A DNA stretch of 64,000 nucleotides from an uncultured Collinsella sp. (GCA_902489665.1 CABUAT010000006.1:13719-77718), one strand, 5' to 3'; shown: positions 34,548-43,964, counted from the stretch's first letter. Notes: generated by a model from the sequence alone, not told the origin. Translations and numbers: made by a program.

Positions 34548-35126
34548 TTAGGCGAAGGTGATCTCGCCGTTCTCGCAGTCCATATCGGCGATACGGGCCA
34601 GGCTCTCAACGCGGAAGCCGCGTTTACGGAGCTTATCGCCGCCGCCCTGGAAGCCCTTCTCAACGGCAATGCCAATGCCGGCAACTTCGGCGCCCGCAGC
34701 CTCGCAGATCTTAATAAGGCCCTCAAGCGCGCAGCCGTTGGCCAGGAAGTCGTCGATAATCAGGACCTTATCGCCCTCGGACAGAAAGCGCTTACCCACG
34801 ATAACCGGGTACTCCTTCTGCTTGGTAAAGGAATAGATGGTCGTGGCATACTGCTCGCCGTCAAGGTTGATGGACTGGGCCTTCTTTGCAAAGACCACCG
34901 GCACGCCGCCAAAATGCTGAGCTGCGATGCAGGCCATACCAATACCCGAAGCCTCAATCGTCAGGATCTTGTTGATCTCGACACCCTCGAACAGACGGGC
35001 CCATTCGGCGCCCATGTGGTCGAACAGCTCAACGTCGCACTGGTGGTTGAGGAAGGCATCAACCTTAAGGACGTTACCGGCCTTTACGATGCCGTCATGG
35101 CGAATACGATCCTCAAGCTCCTGCAT
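34548..35126 (-). CDS. xpt: Xanthine phosphoribosyltransferase
   Basis: 192 aa, the full family length. MQELEDRIR opens the protein; VLIIDDFLANGCALEGL is the PRPP-binding loop, and KAGNVLKVDAFLNHQ and TIEASGIGMACIAA match Xpt. It salvages xanthine to XMP. The ATG has AAGGGG upstream. I looked for a purine riboswitch in 35127-35286 and could not find the conserved core; only a GCGG/CCGC hairpin (35141-35158) before the ribosome site is visible. Confidence 0.95.
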   Translation of the reverse strand: MQELEDRIRHDGIVKAGNVLKVDAFLNHQCDVELFDHMGAEWARLFEGVEINKILTIEASGIGMACIAAQHFGGVPVVFAKKAQSINLDGEQYATTIYSFTKQKEYPVIVGKRFLSEGDKVLIIDDFLANGCALEGLIKICEAAGAEVAGIGIAVEKGFQGGGDKLRKRGFRVESLARIADMDCENGEITFA

Positions 35127-35286
35127 GGCGCAACCCCTTCTCGCGGCAACGATACCGCGCGATTAATAAACGTTGTTCGATAGTCTACCACGGACCGACC
35201 CCCGCCCACCCCACAAGCCGCATCGCACTATAAAGCTGCAAGACCAGTAGATAGGCCCGATTCGTGGCAGACAGCCTCCCAACACG

Positions 35287-36591
35287 CTAATGCCGGGTGC
35301 GCGTCCTCACCAAACGTACCAATGTGAGCGCAAAGCCCACGGTAGCAACGGCCATCAGCACGTAGAATACCAAACGAAAGCCAAAGAGGAACACGTCCGG
35401 ACGACCCGCCACATAGCTCGTGACCGTCTTGCCCATCGCCGCGCTCGTCTGTCCATACAGGATGCGCGACGCCGCCGTAATACCCAGCGCTATGCCCGCA
35501 TAGCGCGCCAAGCTGCTCAAGCTGCCCGCAAAGCCAAGCGCCTCACGCGGAGCTGAACCCATATACAGCGAATTATTGGGGCTCTGGAAGATCGACGTGC
35601 CGCACGACATAAACGCGACGCAGCACACAATCATCAAGATGGAAGAGTGCTCGTCAAGCGTGCTCACCGCAAAGAGACCGCACACGTACACGCCCAGGCC
35701 AACGGCCGTGGGCGCTTCACAACCAACACGGTCGGACACCGAGCCCGAAAGCGGGCCCACAAAGGCATTCACGACCGGCATCGCCAAAAACAACAGGCCG
35801 GAGATATCGGAGCTAAAGCCGTGGGCATCCTGAAAGTAGAACGGCAGCACAAACTCGGAGGCACCGATACCCACGAACACGATAAGCATGCAAGCCAGGT
35901 TAATCGTGAAAGCCGAGCTCGCAAAGCAGCGACGCGCCGCCTCTGTCAACGGCATAGGGCGTTCGCCAGCCTCCGGCTTCACATGCGGCAGCGTATAGAG
36001 TCCCACGATAAACGAGATTACGCCAATGGGCAGATTGATAAGGAAGATGCTCTCCCAGGGAAAGCTCGCCACCAGCACGCCGCCGAGCACGGGGCCGCAC
36101 ATCATGCCAAGAGCCACAAAGGTCGCCAGAATGCCCATGGCACGGCCGCGCTCACGCGCCGGAAACGACTCGGTGATGATGCCCATATTGTTGGCCATCG
36201 CGGCGGCACAGCCAATGCCCTGCACGAAACGCGCCAAGATAAGCACCTCGAGCGAAGCCGAAAGCCCGCAAAGCAACGAGCCACCCGTAAAGACGATTAC
36301 ACCAAGCTGGAACACATTCACCTTGCCGCGCACATCGCCCAAGCGGCCAAACGGCAGCATGGCGACGCACGTCGCGAGCAGATACACCGAGCTCACGAGC
36401 TGAATGCGGTCGAGACCCACCCCCAGCTCCTTTTGCATCACTGGGAGCGCCACCGTCACGATGCTCGCATCCAGACACGCCATAAAGGTCATGACGAGCA
36501 CGGTGAACAGAATCGCCCATTTATTCTTACCGTGGGTGTCGCCCTCTAGGGCAATGTGCTCGCGGCGCAGCTGCTCTGCAGTTTTCTCCAT
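35287..36591 (-). CDS. MFS drug-efflux-like transporter (DHA2/EmrB type)
   Basis: 434 aa from MEKTAEQLRR (site AAAGGAT). The first helix contains TFMACLDASIVTVALPVM, the DHA2 signature with Asp, and PFGRLGDVRGKVN is the loop 2-3 motif. GPVLGGVLVASFPWESIFLINLPIG is motif C plus the following WRWIFLIN-type stretch. About 12-14 membrane segments. The substrate cannot be told. There is no adjacent regulator gene. Confidence 0.85.
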   Translation of the reverse strand: MEKTAEQLRREHIALEGDTHGKNKWAILFTVLVMTFMACLDASIVTVALPVMQKELGVGLDRIQLVSSVYLLATCVAMLPFGRLGDVRGKVNVFQLGVIVFTGGSLLCGLSASLEVLILARFVQGIGCAAAMANNMGIITESFPARERGRAMGILATFVALGMMCGPVLGGVLVASFPWESIFLINLPIGVISFIVGLYTLPHVKPEAGERPMPLTEAARRCFASSAFTINLACMLIVFVGIGASEFVLPFYFQDAHGFSSDISGLLFLAMPVVNAFVGPLSGSVSDRVGCEAPTAVGLGVYVCGLFAVSTLDEHSSILMIVCCVAFMSCGTSIFQSPNNSLYMGSAPREALGFAGSLSSLARYAGIALGITAASRILYGQTSAAMGKTVTSYVAGRPDVFLFGFRLVFYVLMAVATVGFALTLVRLVRTRTRH

Positions 36592-36614
36592 GTATATCCT
36601 TTCTATCGTGCAAC

Positions 36615-36664
36615 GCAAAAACGGGACCCCAATCGCCTACAAACGGACACGATCGGGGTCCCGC
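36615..36664 (-). terminator. Intrinsic terminator of metY
   Basis: On the minus strand CGGGACCCCGATCG pairs with CGATTGGGGTCCCG (36622-36663) around a 14-base loop, then TTTTTG. Confidence 0.9.
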
Positions 36665-36732
36665 CTACGGAATCGGAACTATGAGGACGTCGTCAGCCGA
36701 AAAGCCGTCCCACGCCTCGCACGCACGCTAGC

Positions 36733-38016
36733 CTAGCACTGCTCGAGTGCCTGCTCAAGGTCGGCAATCAGATCGGCCGTGTCCTCGAGGCCGCACGACA
36801 GGCGCACCATGTCGGCGGAGATACCGCAGGCGATGAGTTCCTCGTCGTTCATCTGGCGATGCGTAGCGTTAGCAGGATGCAGGCAGCAAGTGCGGGCGTC
36901 GGCAACGTGCGTGGCGATCTGGGCGAGCTTGAGGCTCTTCATAAAGGTCTCGGCCGCCGCGCGACCACCGTTAAAGCCAAAGCTCACAACGCCGCAGGTA
37001 CCGTTGGGCATGTACTTCTGAGCGATGTCATAGTACTTATCGCCCTCCAGGCCCGGATAGCTCACGAAGCGCACCTTGGGATGGCTCTGCAGGAACTTGG
37101 CAACGGCCAGGCCGTTCTCGCAATGACGCGGCATGCGCACATGCAGGCTCTCGAGCGAGCTGTTCAGGAAGAAGGCCGCCTGCGGATTCTGCATAGGACC
37201 AAGATCGCGCATGAGCTGAGCGGTTGCCTTGGTAATGAAGGCACCCTCGCGACCAAACTTCTCGGCATAGGTCACGCCGTGGTAGCTCTCATCGGGCGTG
37301 GTAAGACCCGGGAACTTCTCCGCATGAGCCATCCAGTCAAACTGGCCGTGGTCAACGATCACGCCGCCCAGGTAGGCAGCATGTCCATCCATGTACTTGG
37401 TGGTGGAGTGCGTAACGATGTCGGCGCCCCACTCAAAGGGACGGCACATCACAGGCGTCGGGAAGGTGTTGTCGACCATCAGCGGCACGCCGTGGTCATG
37501 TGCGGCCTTGGCAAAGCGCTCAATATCGAGCACGGCAAGGGCGGGGTTGGCAATCGTCTCGCCAAAGACGAGCTTGGTATTGGGCTCAAAGGCTGCCTCG
37601 AGCTCCTCATCGGTGCAGTCGGGGGCAACGAACGTGCAGGTCACGCCCATGCGGCCCATGGTGTGGGCGAGCAGGTTATACGTACCGCCGTAAATGGCAG
37701 AGCTAGCGACCACATGATCGCCGGCACCGGCCACGTTAAAGATCGCGAGGAAGTTCGCAGCCATGCCCGAGCTCGTGAGCATCGCGGCGGTGCCTCCCTC
37801 CATCTCGCAGATCTTGGCGGCAACCAGATCGCACGTGGGGTTCTGCAGGCGGCTGTAGAAGTAGCCCGACTCCTCCAGGTCAAACAGCTTACCCATATGC
37901 TCCGACGTGTCGTACTTCCACGTGGTGGACTGGTAAATGGGCACCTGGCGCGGCTCGGCATCTCCCGGGTGATAGCCGCCCTGAACACATGTAGTACCGA
38001 TGGTCTGCTCGCTCAT
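36733..38016 (-). CDS. metY: O-acetylhomoserine (or O-acetylserine) sulfhydrylase, Cys/Met metabolism PLP enzyme
   Basis: 427 aa. The PLP lysine is in THSTTKYMDGHAAYLGG, with YSRLQNPTCDLVAAKI near the start and GGTAAMLTSSGMAANF as the cofactor-phosphate region. Length and pattern fit the O-acetylhomoserine sulfhydrylase group, which makes homocysteine from O-acetylhomoserine and sulfide. Related gamma-lyases cannot be excluded. The start MSEQTIGTTCVQGGYH has a GGGAG site. Divergent from the small C-GCAxxG-C-C gene. Confidence 0.9.
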   Translation of the reverse strand: MSEQTIGTTCVQGGYHPGDAEPRQVPIYQSTTWKYDTSEHMGKLFDLEESGYFYSRLQNPTCDLVAAKICEMEGGTAAMLTSSGMAANFLAIFNVAGAGDHVVASSAIYGGTYNLLAHTMGRMGVTCTFVAPDCTDEELEAAFEPNTKLVFGETIANPALAVLDIERFAKAAHDHGVPLMVDNTFPTPVMCRPFEWGADIVTHSTTKYMDGHAAYLGGVIVDHGQFDWMAHAEKFPGLTTPDESYHGVTYAEKFGREGAFITKATAQLMRDLGPMQNPQAAFFLNSSLESLHVRMPRHCENGLAVAKFLQSHPKVRFVSYPGLEGDKYYDIAQKYMPNGTCGVVSFGFNGGRAAAETFMKSLKLAQIATHVADARTCCLHPANATHRQMNDEELIACGISADMVRLSCGLEDTADLIADLEQALEQC

Positions 38017-38201
38017 ATCTAGCTCCCTTGCCTGGGTTACGTTTTATTCGGTTCACGATACCGCTACCCTGCACCCCTCTCAACCCATCCCCAAGGTAGG
38101 TTATGGGACAAATTGATCAGGGGTATTTCTCTCAAGCCTTGGGCATTTGCTCGATAGATAAAAACGAGGCATACATGAAGCTCTCGATGATTACATGCCC
38201 C

Positions 38202-38233
38202 GTCACGGGTACCATAGGCGGGTACACCGTGAC
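38202..38233 (+). promoter_or_regulatory. Hairpin just upstream of the C-GCAxxG-C-C gene
   Basis: GTCACGGGTACC and GGTACACCGTGAC pair (one bulge) around a short loop, ending 2 bases before the AAGGAG ribosome site. It could control translation. Confidence 0.5.
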
Positions 38234-38246
38234 CAAGGAGACAACG

Positions 38247-38693
38247 ATGAAGCAAATCGATACGGCCCAGCTCGACATCACCGCCTGTCAGGCTCAAGCT
38301 GCCGAATATCACGCCCGTGGCTTTAACTGCGCCCAAGCCGTCGCCTGCACGCTCGCGCCCGCCGTCGGGCTCGACCCCCAGGTCGCCTTTACCCTCACCG
38401 AGGGCTTTGGCGCCGGCATGGGCGGCATGACCGAAACCTGCGGCGCCATCTCGGGCGCCGTGGCCATCATGGGCTTTGTAATGAGCGACGGCATGGAAAA
38501 CCCCAAGACCAAGGGCCAGACCTACAAGCTGTCGCGCGAAATCGCCAAGCGCTTTGGCGAGAAGAACACGACGACCGTCTGTGGCACGCTCAAGGGCATC
38601 GGATCGGACAAGGGTCCGCTCCGCAGCTGCCCCGGCTGCATCGACGATGCCGTCGAGATCGCCTGCGATGTGCTAAAGCAGCTCGCCGAGTAA
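38247..38693 (+). CDS. C-GCAxxG-C-C family putative redox protein
   Basis: 148 aa from MKQIDTAQ (AAGGAG site). The cysteine signature is visible: FNCAQAV, a Gly-rich GFGAGMGGMTETCGAISGA, TTVCGTLKG and LRSCPGCIDDAVEIACDVL. The family is small and redox-like, often near metal or sulfur genes, with unknown reaction. An in-frame ATG at 38175 with a weak GAGG site would add 24 residues that include the upstream hairpin; I prefer the later start. Confidence 0.85.
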   Translation: MKQIDTAQLDITACQAQAAEYHARGFNCAQAVACTLAPAVGLDPQVAFTLTEGFGAGMGGMTETCGAISGAVAIMGFVMSDGMENPKTKGQTYKLSREIAKRFGEKNTTTVCGTLKGIGSDKGPLRSCPGCIDDAVEIACDVLKQLAE

Positions 38694-38708
38694 ACGGCGG
38701 CAACATAA

Positions 38709-38758
38709 ATCGACGGCCGGCGCGCTTGGAATCAATCCAAAAGCACGCCGGCCGTCGC
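38709..38758. terminator. Shared GC-rich hairpin between convergent genes
   Basis: GACGGCCGGCG and CGCCGGCCGTC pair (stem near 38712-38756) with a further GCTT/AAGC pair. It sits between the C-GCAxxG-C-C gene and yigZ and can serve both. No long T tract. Confidence 0.7.
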
Positions 38759-38760
38759 CG

Positions 38761-39399
38761 TTAGAACTCGGCAAATTCGGGAGCGCCGACCTCAATCTCC
38801 TCACGCCCCGCCATAAGCTCGCGCATCTTAGCGCAAAACGGCTCCTGCTCCCCCGCCTTAAACACCAAATGAAGTGTCACGGCGTCCGCGTAATCGGTAT
38901 CCGAAACCTTGGCACCCGAATCCTGCGCCAAGCGAAGCACCTGCTCGTACTGCGGATAGGCCACATGCACGTCAACCGGCACGACGCTCGTCATCTCGAC
39001 AATCTGCCTGGCCTCCTGAGCAGCTGCCACCGCCGCCTGCGTCGCGGCGGTATAGGCGCGCACCAAGCCGCCGGGCCCCAGCAGCGTACCGCCAAAATAG
39101 CGCGTCACCACGCAGCAAACATTTTTGAGCTCCGCGCCGCGCAACACCTCGAGCGTCGGCATGCCGCTCGTGCGGCTCGGCTCACCGTCATCGCTCTGGC
39201 GCTCGCGTCCATCGACCAAAATCCACGCGGGAACATTGTGTCGAGCGTCGTAATGACGCTTGCGAACCATCTCGATAAAGGCATTCGCCTCATCCTCGGA
39301 CTCAATATGGACCAGCTGGGCAATAAACCGGCTCTTGCGGTCCACAAACTCGCCCGAAACCTCAATATTCGATTGCAGAGTAAAATAGCTGTCCAACAA
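38761..39399 (-). CDS. yigZ: IMPACT/YigZ family protein
   Basis: 212 aa. The N-terminal domain carries the UPF0029 signature: FIAQLVHIESEDEANAFI, KRHYDARHNVPAWIL, DDGEPSRTSGMPTLEVL and CCVVTRYFGGTLLGPGGLVRAY. The C-terminal ferredoxin-fold half is DUF1949-like. The family is linked to translation control in eukaryotes (IMPACT); the bacterial role is uncertain. Confidence 0.92.
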   Translation of the reverse strand: MLDSYFTLQSNIEVSGEFVDRKSRFIAQLVHIESEDEANAFIEMVRKRHYDARHNVPAWILVDGRERQSDDGEPSRTSGMPTLEVLRGAELKNVCCVVTRYFGGTLLGPGGLVRAYTAATQAAVAAAQEARQIVEMTSVVPVDVHVAYPQYEQVLRLAQDSGAKVSDTDYADAVTLHLVFKAGEQEPFCAKMRELMAGREEIEVGAPEFAEF

Positions 39400-39507
39400 A
39401 GCCCCTCAACAACAAGCAAAGCAACAAACAGCCTCAATAATACGGCAAAGACCGTACCGTTAATCCCGGTAAATAGAACGGCAACACCGATGATTCCGTA
39501 AACGAAA

Positions 39508-39612
39508 GCGAGAACCCGTCAGCGCGAGCAAGGTGCCTTGAAAGACGAGGGCATTGACCTTATGGTCATGCCCGAAGGCTTGAAAGGCAGATTGCCGCGC
39601 TGACGGGTTCGC
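39508..39612. repeat. Structured element A, copy 3
   Basis: Outer arms GCGAGAACCCGTCAGCGCG and CGCGCTGACGGGTTCGC pair. The core reads GCCTTGAAAGACGAGGGC, a GCATTGACC/GGTCATGC hairpin, then CGAAGGCTTGAAAGGCAGAT. This follows the core order of copies 1 and 2, although the outer arms are unrelated. It lies between yigZ and rnpB. Confidence 0.82.
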
Positions 39613-39626
39613 AGCGTCAACAAAGT

Positions 39627-39989
39627 GCTGAGTGGGCCTATAAGCCGGGTTCTGTCGTGAACGGTCATTTATCTTGTCTGCACGTTACCGTGCAGTTCCA
39701 CGCACGCTACCCGAACGCGGACCGGGCCGGCCCATAGCGTTCCTATTCGCGCTTGCTCCGGATGGGGCTTGCCAAGCCGCCGTGTTACCACGACGCTGGT
39801 GGTCTCTTACACCACCGTTTCAGCTTTTCCCTTTACGCCTTGCGGCGCAGGTGGGAGTCTTCTTTTCTGCGGCGCTTTCCGTCGGATCACTCCGCCCGGC
39901 CGTTAGCCGGCATCCCGCCCTCTGGAGCCCGGACTTTCCTCACGCGTACTGCAAGCAGCACATCGCGCGACCGTCTGGCCCACTCAGCA
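39627..39989 (-). ncRNA. rnpB: RNase P RNA (class A)
   Basis: About 363 nt. On the minus strand the 5' part contains GAGGAAAGTCCGGGCTCC, the near-universal core, and the 3' end reads AGAACCCGGCTTATAGGCCC. The termini GCTGAGTGGGCC and GGCCCACTCAGC form helix P1. Together these give a complete RNase P RNA; the exact ends are set from P1. Open frames across it are not genes. Confidence 0.97.
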
Positions 39990-39996
39990 GTGCAAG

Positions 39997-40024
39997 AGTG
40001 TAACACACCGTTGCCGCAGGCAAT
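39997..40024 (-). promoter_or_regulatory. Promoter of rnpB
   Basis: On the minus strand TACACT (39997-40002) lies 7 bases before the inferred RNA 5' end, with ATTGCC 16 bases upstream. Confidence 0.55.
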
Positions 40025-40251
40025 GGCACAACGCAAACGCTCGACACGATAAACCAAGAACCGCCATGCGCTACAATGGTCCTGTCGATGGGCAACGTCG
40101 TCAGTCGAGACGCGACCGCGCTCCGCACCCCTCCGTCTACTCGGTGTGTTCCCGCCTCCTCCCCGAGGCGGGATGTCGGCATTTTTCATGCACTGACAAC
40201 CCAATAGCCTGTGGACAGCCCGGGCTGCATCGCGCACCTTGGCAGCAAATG

Positions 40252-40289
40252 CAAAAAAGGGACCCGTCCATTGCGGACGGATCCCTTAA
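40252..40289 (-). terminator. Intrinsic terminator of rpsA
   Basis: On the minus strand AAGGGATCCGTCC pairs with GGACGGGTCCCTT (one wobble or mismatch) around a 5-base loop, followed by TTTT. It lies 24 bases after the rpsA stop. Confidence 0.9.
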
Positions 40290-40311
40290 AACAAGTGATC
40301 GTCAAACCGAT

Positions 40312-41478
40312 TTACTCGGCGTCGGTCTCCTCGTCCTTCTTCTCGGAAGGCAGCGGGGTAACCTCGATCTCGACGCCCAGAGTCTCAGCAGCGGACTTCA
40401 TGGACAGGGAGATACGACGACGGTCGAGGTCGATCTCCATGACCTTGACCTGAACCTTGTCGCCCACGTGGGTGACCTGAGAAGGCTGATCGACGTGCTT
40501 GTTGGCCATCTCGGAGATGTGCACCAGGCCCTCGATGCCCTCGCCCAAGTCGACGAAAGCGCCGAACGGGACAAGCTTGGTCACAGTGCCCTCGACGATA
40601 GCGCCGACGGGGTACTTCTTGACCAGTGCGCGCCACGGATCCTCGGTGGTCTGCTTGAGACCCAGGGAGATGCGCTCGCGGTTGAGATCGACGTCGAGAA
40701 CCTCGACCTCGACCTCCTGGCCGACCTTGACAACCTCGGAAGGATGGTTGACGTGGTTCCAGGAGAGCTCGGAGATGTGGATGAGGCCGTCGATACCGCC
40801 GAGGTCGACGAAGGCGCCGAAGTCGACGATGGAGGAAACAGTGCCCTGGAGACGCATGCCAGACTTGAGCTTAGACAGAATCTCGGAGCGCTCGGCCTTA
40901 CGGGACTCCTCGAGCACGACGCGACGGGAGAGGACGACGTTGTTGCGGTTGCGGTCCATCTCGATGACGCGGGCCTCGATGCGGGTGCCCATGTAGGAGG
41001 TGAGGTCCTTGACACGACGGAGGTCGACGAGGGAAGCGGGCAGGAAGCCACGCAGGCCGATGTCGAGGATCAGGCCGCCCTTGACAACCTCGATAACCTC
41101 GCCCTCGACGTTCTCGCCGGAGTTGAACTTCTCCTCGATGCGGTTCCAAGCACGCTCGTACTCGGCACGCTTCTTGGACAGGACCAGACGACCGTCCTTG
41201 TCCTCCTTCTGGAGAACCAGAGCCTCGATGGGGTCACCGAGTGCAACGATGTCTGCAGGGTTAGCGTCCTTGCGGATGGACAGCTCGCGGACCGGAATAA
41301 CGCCCTCGGACTTGAATCCGATGTCAACGAGCACCTCGTCATGCTCGATCTTAACGACAGTGCCGTTAACGAGATCGCCCTCATCAAAGTCGGTAATCGT
41401 ACCGTCGATGAGGTTGTTCATCTCCTCCTCATTGACATCGTCAAGAGAGAAAATGGACGAGTTCTGAATCTCACTCAA
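40312..41478 (-). CDS. rpsA: 30S ribosomal protein S1
   Basis: 388 aa with four S1 RNA-binding repeats: around 34-105 (LVNGTVVKIEHDEVLVDIG), 120-190, 205-275 (LQGTVSSIVDFGAFVDLG) and 290-360 (VEGTVTKLVPFGAFVDLG). The acidic C-terminal tail ends EKKDEETDAE. Four repeats, rather than six as in E. coli, are usual outside proteobacteria. It helps mRNA binding to the 30S subunit. The ATG has an AAAGGG site. Confidence 0.95.
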   Translation of the reverse strand: MSEIQNSSIFSLDDVNEEEMNNLIDGTITDFDEGDLVNGTVVKIEHDEVLVDIGFKSEGVIPVRELSIRKDANPADIVALGDPIEALVLQKEDKDGRLVLSKKRAEYERAWNRIEEKFNSGENVEGEVIEVVKGGLILDIGLRGFLPASLVDLRRVKDLTSYMGTRIEARVIEMDRNRNNVVLSRRVVLEESRKAERSEILSKLKSGMRLQGTVSSIVDFGAFVDLGGIDGLIHISELSWNHVNHPSEVVKVGQEVEVEVLDVDLNRERISLGLKQTTEDPWRALVKKYPVGAIVEGTVTKLVPFGAFVDLGEGIEGLVHISEMANKHVDQPSQVTHVGDKVQVKVMEIDLDRRRISLSMKSAAETLGVEIEVTPLPSEKKDEETDAE

Positions 41479-41609
41479 AGGTGGACCCCTTTCGAACTAC
41501 GGGGCCCCGATTGCTAGGACCTACAGAAGGGTGCGACAAGCACACAACGTTTAGGAACACTCGGGAGCCGACAGATACTAATGTGACGCTTATGCAATCA
41601 CGTTCGTAT

Positions 41610-41638
41610 AGATTACGGGGAAATGAGTTCGATTTCAA
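41610..41638 (-). promoter_or_regulatory. Promoter of rpsA
   Basis: On the minus strand TTGAAA, 17-base spacer, TAATCT, giving a leader of about 125 bases. The rest of the 41479-41793 gap holds a GGAGAC/GTCTCC hairpin (41665-41702) and no gene. Confidence 0.65.
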
Positions 41639-41793
41639 GCGTGAACTGCGATTTTTTACTCGTGTGGAGACTTTTTCGTAATCTTATGAACACACGTCTC
41701 CGCAACTTGACGATAACCAGCTAGGCATTCGGCTTTGGGGTAAAGTATCCGGAGCCAACGACTCTAGATCATATTTACGAGAAAGGTGCCCGC

Positions 41794-42552
41794 GTGCTCA
41801 AAGCAGTCGTTTTCGATATGGACGAGACGCTTCTCAGCATCAACCTCAACGCGTTCATCCTTCGCTATTTTAAGGATGTCTCATCGATGCTCGCGGATAT
41901 CGGGCACCGCAGCCGCGGTGGCACGATGGCACGCCTCGGCACCATCCTGGTCGACCTCAACGCCAATCGCCGCAGCGGCACGGACAATCGCACCAATCTT
42001 GAGTTTTACCAAGAAGAGGTCGAGCGCCGATGCGGTATCTGCCTCTCCGACCCCATCATCTACGAGGCGTTTACCTACTACGACCGCGAAGTCCTGCCGT
42101 ACAAGAACGACGATGTCATCAACGCCCACGCCATGCCGGGCGCACACGCCGCGCTCCAGGCCGTACAGGACGCAGGGCTGCGTTGCGCGCTCTTTACCAA
42201 CCCCAGCTTTCCCCAGGGGGCCATCGAGTGCCGCATGGGTTGGGGCGACCTGGCCGACGCTCCCCTTGAGCTCGTCACGCACATGGGAAACGCTACCCGC
42301 TGCAAGCCCGATGCCACCTACTATCTAGAACAGCTTGAGGTGATGGGGCTCGAGCCGCACGAGGTCCTTATGGTGGGCAACGATCCCAAGCGCGACTTCC
42401 CCAGCCCTGCCTGCGGCATCCAAACCGCCTTTGTGGGCCAGGGCAAGCCCAGCCGAGCCACCTGGCGCGGAACCATGGAAGACTTCGCCCGCGACTTTAA
42501 CGCCGTAGTAGAAGCCTTCTACGAACACCAAATAGCCGACGAACTATCGTAG
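41794..42552 (+). CDS. HAD-superfamily hydrolase
   Basis: 252 aa with a GTG start after AAAGGTG. Motif I FDMDETLLS holds the nucleophile Asp, CALFTNPSF is motif II, KPDATYY supplies the motif III Lys and VGNDPKRDFPSPACG is motif IV. It probably dephosphorylates a small metabolite; the substrate is unknown. Single gene, convergent with the cysteine desulfidase gene across repeat copy 4. Confidence 0.88.
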   Translation: MLKAVVFDMDETLLSINLNAFILRYFKDVSSMLADIGHRSRGGTMARLGTILVDLNANRRSGTDNRTNLEFYQEEVERRCGICLSDPIIYEAFTYYDREVLPYKNDDVINAHAMPGAHAALQAVQDAGLRCALFTNPSFPQGAIECRMGWGDLADAPLELVTHMGNATRCKPDATYYLEQLEVMGLEPHEVLMVGNDPKRDFPSPACGIQTAFVGQGKPSRATWRGTMEDFARDFNAVVEAFYEHQIADELS

Positions 42553-42571
42553 GCGCCAGAACATCTAGCGC

Positions 42572-42639
42572 AGTTGCGGTGAGATAGTTCCTGTTTGCCC
42601 CTCACCCGGGTAATTTTAGGAACTATCTCACCGCAACTT
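42572..42639. repeat. Palindromic repeat family R, copy 4
   Basis: AGTTGCGGTGAGATAGTTCC and its exact complement; the A-to-G change in GAGATAG is matched by a T-to-C change on the other arm. It lies between convergent genes, 5 bases before the desulfidase stop. Confidence 0.87.
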
Positions 42640-42644
42640 AATAT

Positions 42645-43964
42645 CTAGCAGACCTGGGTTTTGCCGATCATGATGTTGAGGATCTCGACGTCGGTGTCCT
42701 TCATGCCCACGCGGCCTACGTAGCCCATACTGGCGATCGTCTGCTCAACGGTATCTTGGATCAGGCCCTCGCCGGCGCGGAAGCCGCGGCCTTGCATGGC
42801 CATATCGTGGCCCAGAATCGCCGCATCGACGGCAGCCGAGATCTTGGCGGCACAGCTCGCCTTGGCGCCGTCGCACACGATGCCGCCCACGTTGCCAAGC
42901 GTATTCGAGACCGTCGCGCCAATCTGTTCGCGCGTGCCACCGCACAGCCAGGTAATCGCAGCGCCGGCGCCGCACGCAGCGCAAATAGCACCGCAAAACG
43001 CCGAGAGCGCACCAATATAGCTCTTGATATGCACGGCGATAAGATCGGACAGCATCACGGCGCGCACCAGGCGCTCGTGGTCGCAACGCAGGTACTCGGC
43101 ATACTCCATGACGGGCAATGCGCAGGTAATGCCCTGATTGCCCGAGCCGCACACAATGGCGACCGGCAGCGCGCAACCGTTCATGCGGGCGTCGGACCCG
43201 GCGGCCGCACGGGCACGGGCGCGGCAGGCGACGTCATCGGCACGAGCACCCAGCAGCGTACGGCCCACCTCGGCGCCCCAAGCGTGCGCGAGGCCCTCAG
43301 CACTGATCGCGCCATTCAGCTCAATCTGACGCTCAACGGCAGCGCGGGCGTCCTCAATGTCACCGTCCTCGATAAAGTCGATGATGGCCTCGATCGACAT
43401 GGGCGTGTCGGCGTTATCTGCCGCACGCTCGGCCACCACGCGCTCGGCGCAGGCGGCGCACTCCCCCGCTGACTTACCGCATACCGGAATACCGTCGAGC
43501 GTATGGCACGTGACATTAGTGTGGTGATCGGTAATCTCGACGACCGCGGTATGGCCCCCGGCCGTCGCAGTCACCTTGATGTAGAGGTTGGGCACACCCT
43601 CGACAAGCGACACATCGCAGTAGTCCGCATCGGCAAGCAGCTCGGCCACGCGGGCGCGGTCCGCGTCATCGACGCTCTCGAGCACCTCGAGCGCGCTCTT
43701 GGCGTCGCCGCCCACGGCACCCAGCACGGCCGCGGCCTCAATACCGTGCATACCGCCCGAGTTGGGCACGGTCACGCTCTTGACGTTCTTGATGATGTTG
43801 CCCGAGCAGGCAACATCCATATGATCGGGTTCGCAACCGAGCGTCTGGCTCGCCAGCGCCGCTGCATAAGCAACGGCAATGGGCTCGGTGCAGCCGAGTG
43901 CACAAACAAGTTCGCGGTTCAAAACATCGCAAAACGCGGCATCACGAAGGGAATCGGCAGGCAT
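42645..43964 (-). CDS. cyuA: L-cysteine desulfidase family protein (CyuA/YhaM, UPF0597)
   Basis: 439 aa. ALGCTEPIAVAYAAALA at the start, NSGGMHGIEAAAVLGAVGG, CGSGNQGITCALPV and GGIVCDGAKASCAAKI are typical; the Cys in these loops bind the [4Fe-4S] cluster of this family. It breaks L-cysteine to pyruvate, sulfide and ammonia. It is monocistronic and no cysteine transporter or regulator gene is adjacent. E. coli relatives were also called YhaM. Confidence 0.9.
   Translation of the reverse strand: MPADSLRDAAFCDVLNRELVCALGCTEPIAVAYAAALASQTLGCEPDHMDVACSGNIIKNVKSVTVPNSGGMHGIEAAAVLGAVGGDAKSALEVLESVDDADRARVAELLADADYCDVSLVEGVPNLYIKVTATAGGHTAVVEITDHHTNVTCHTLDGIPVCGKSAGECAACAERVVAERAADNADTPMSIEAIIDFIEDGDIEDARAAVERQIELNGAISAEGLAHAWGAEVGRTLLGARADDVACRARARAAAGSDARMNGCALPVAIVCGSGNQGITCALPVMEYAEYLRCDHERLVRAVMLSDLIAVHIKSYIGALSAFCGAICAACGAGAAITWLCGGTREQIGATVSNTLGNVGGIVCDGAKASCAAKISAAVDAAILGHDMAMQGRGFRAGEGLIQDTVEQTIASMGYVGRVGMKDTDVEILNIMIGKTQVC

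Noticed and set aside
35127..35286. Guanine/xanthine riboswitch upstream of xpt
   Set aside because: The conserved purine-aptamer core could not be found on the minus strand.
39674..40052. Short coding frames near 39.7-40.0 kb
   Set aside because: They overlie RNase P RNA, recognised from its conserved core and ends.
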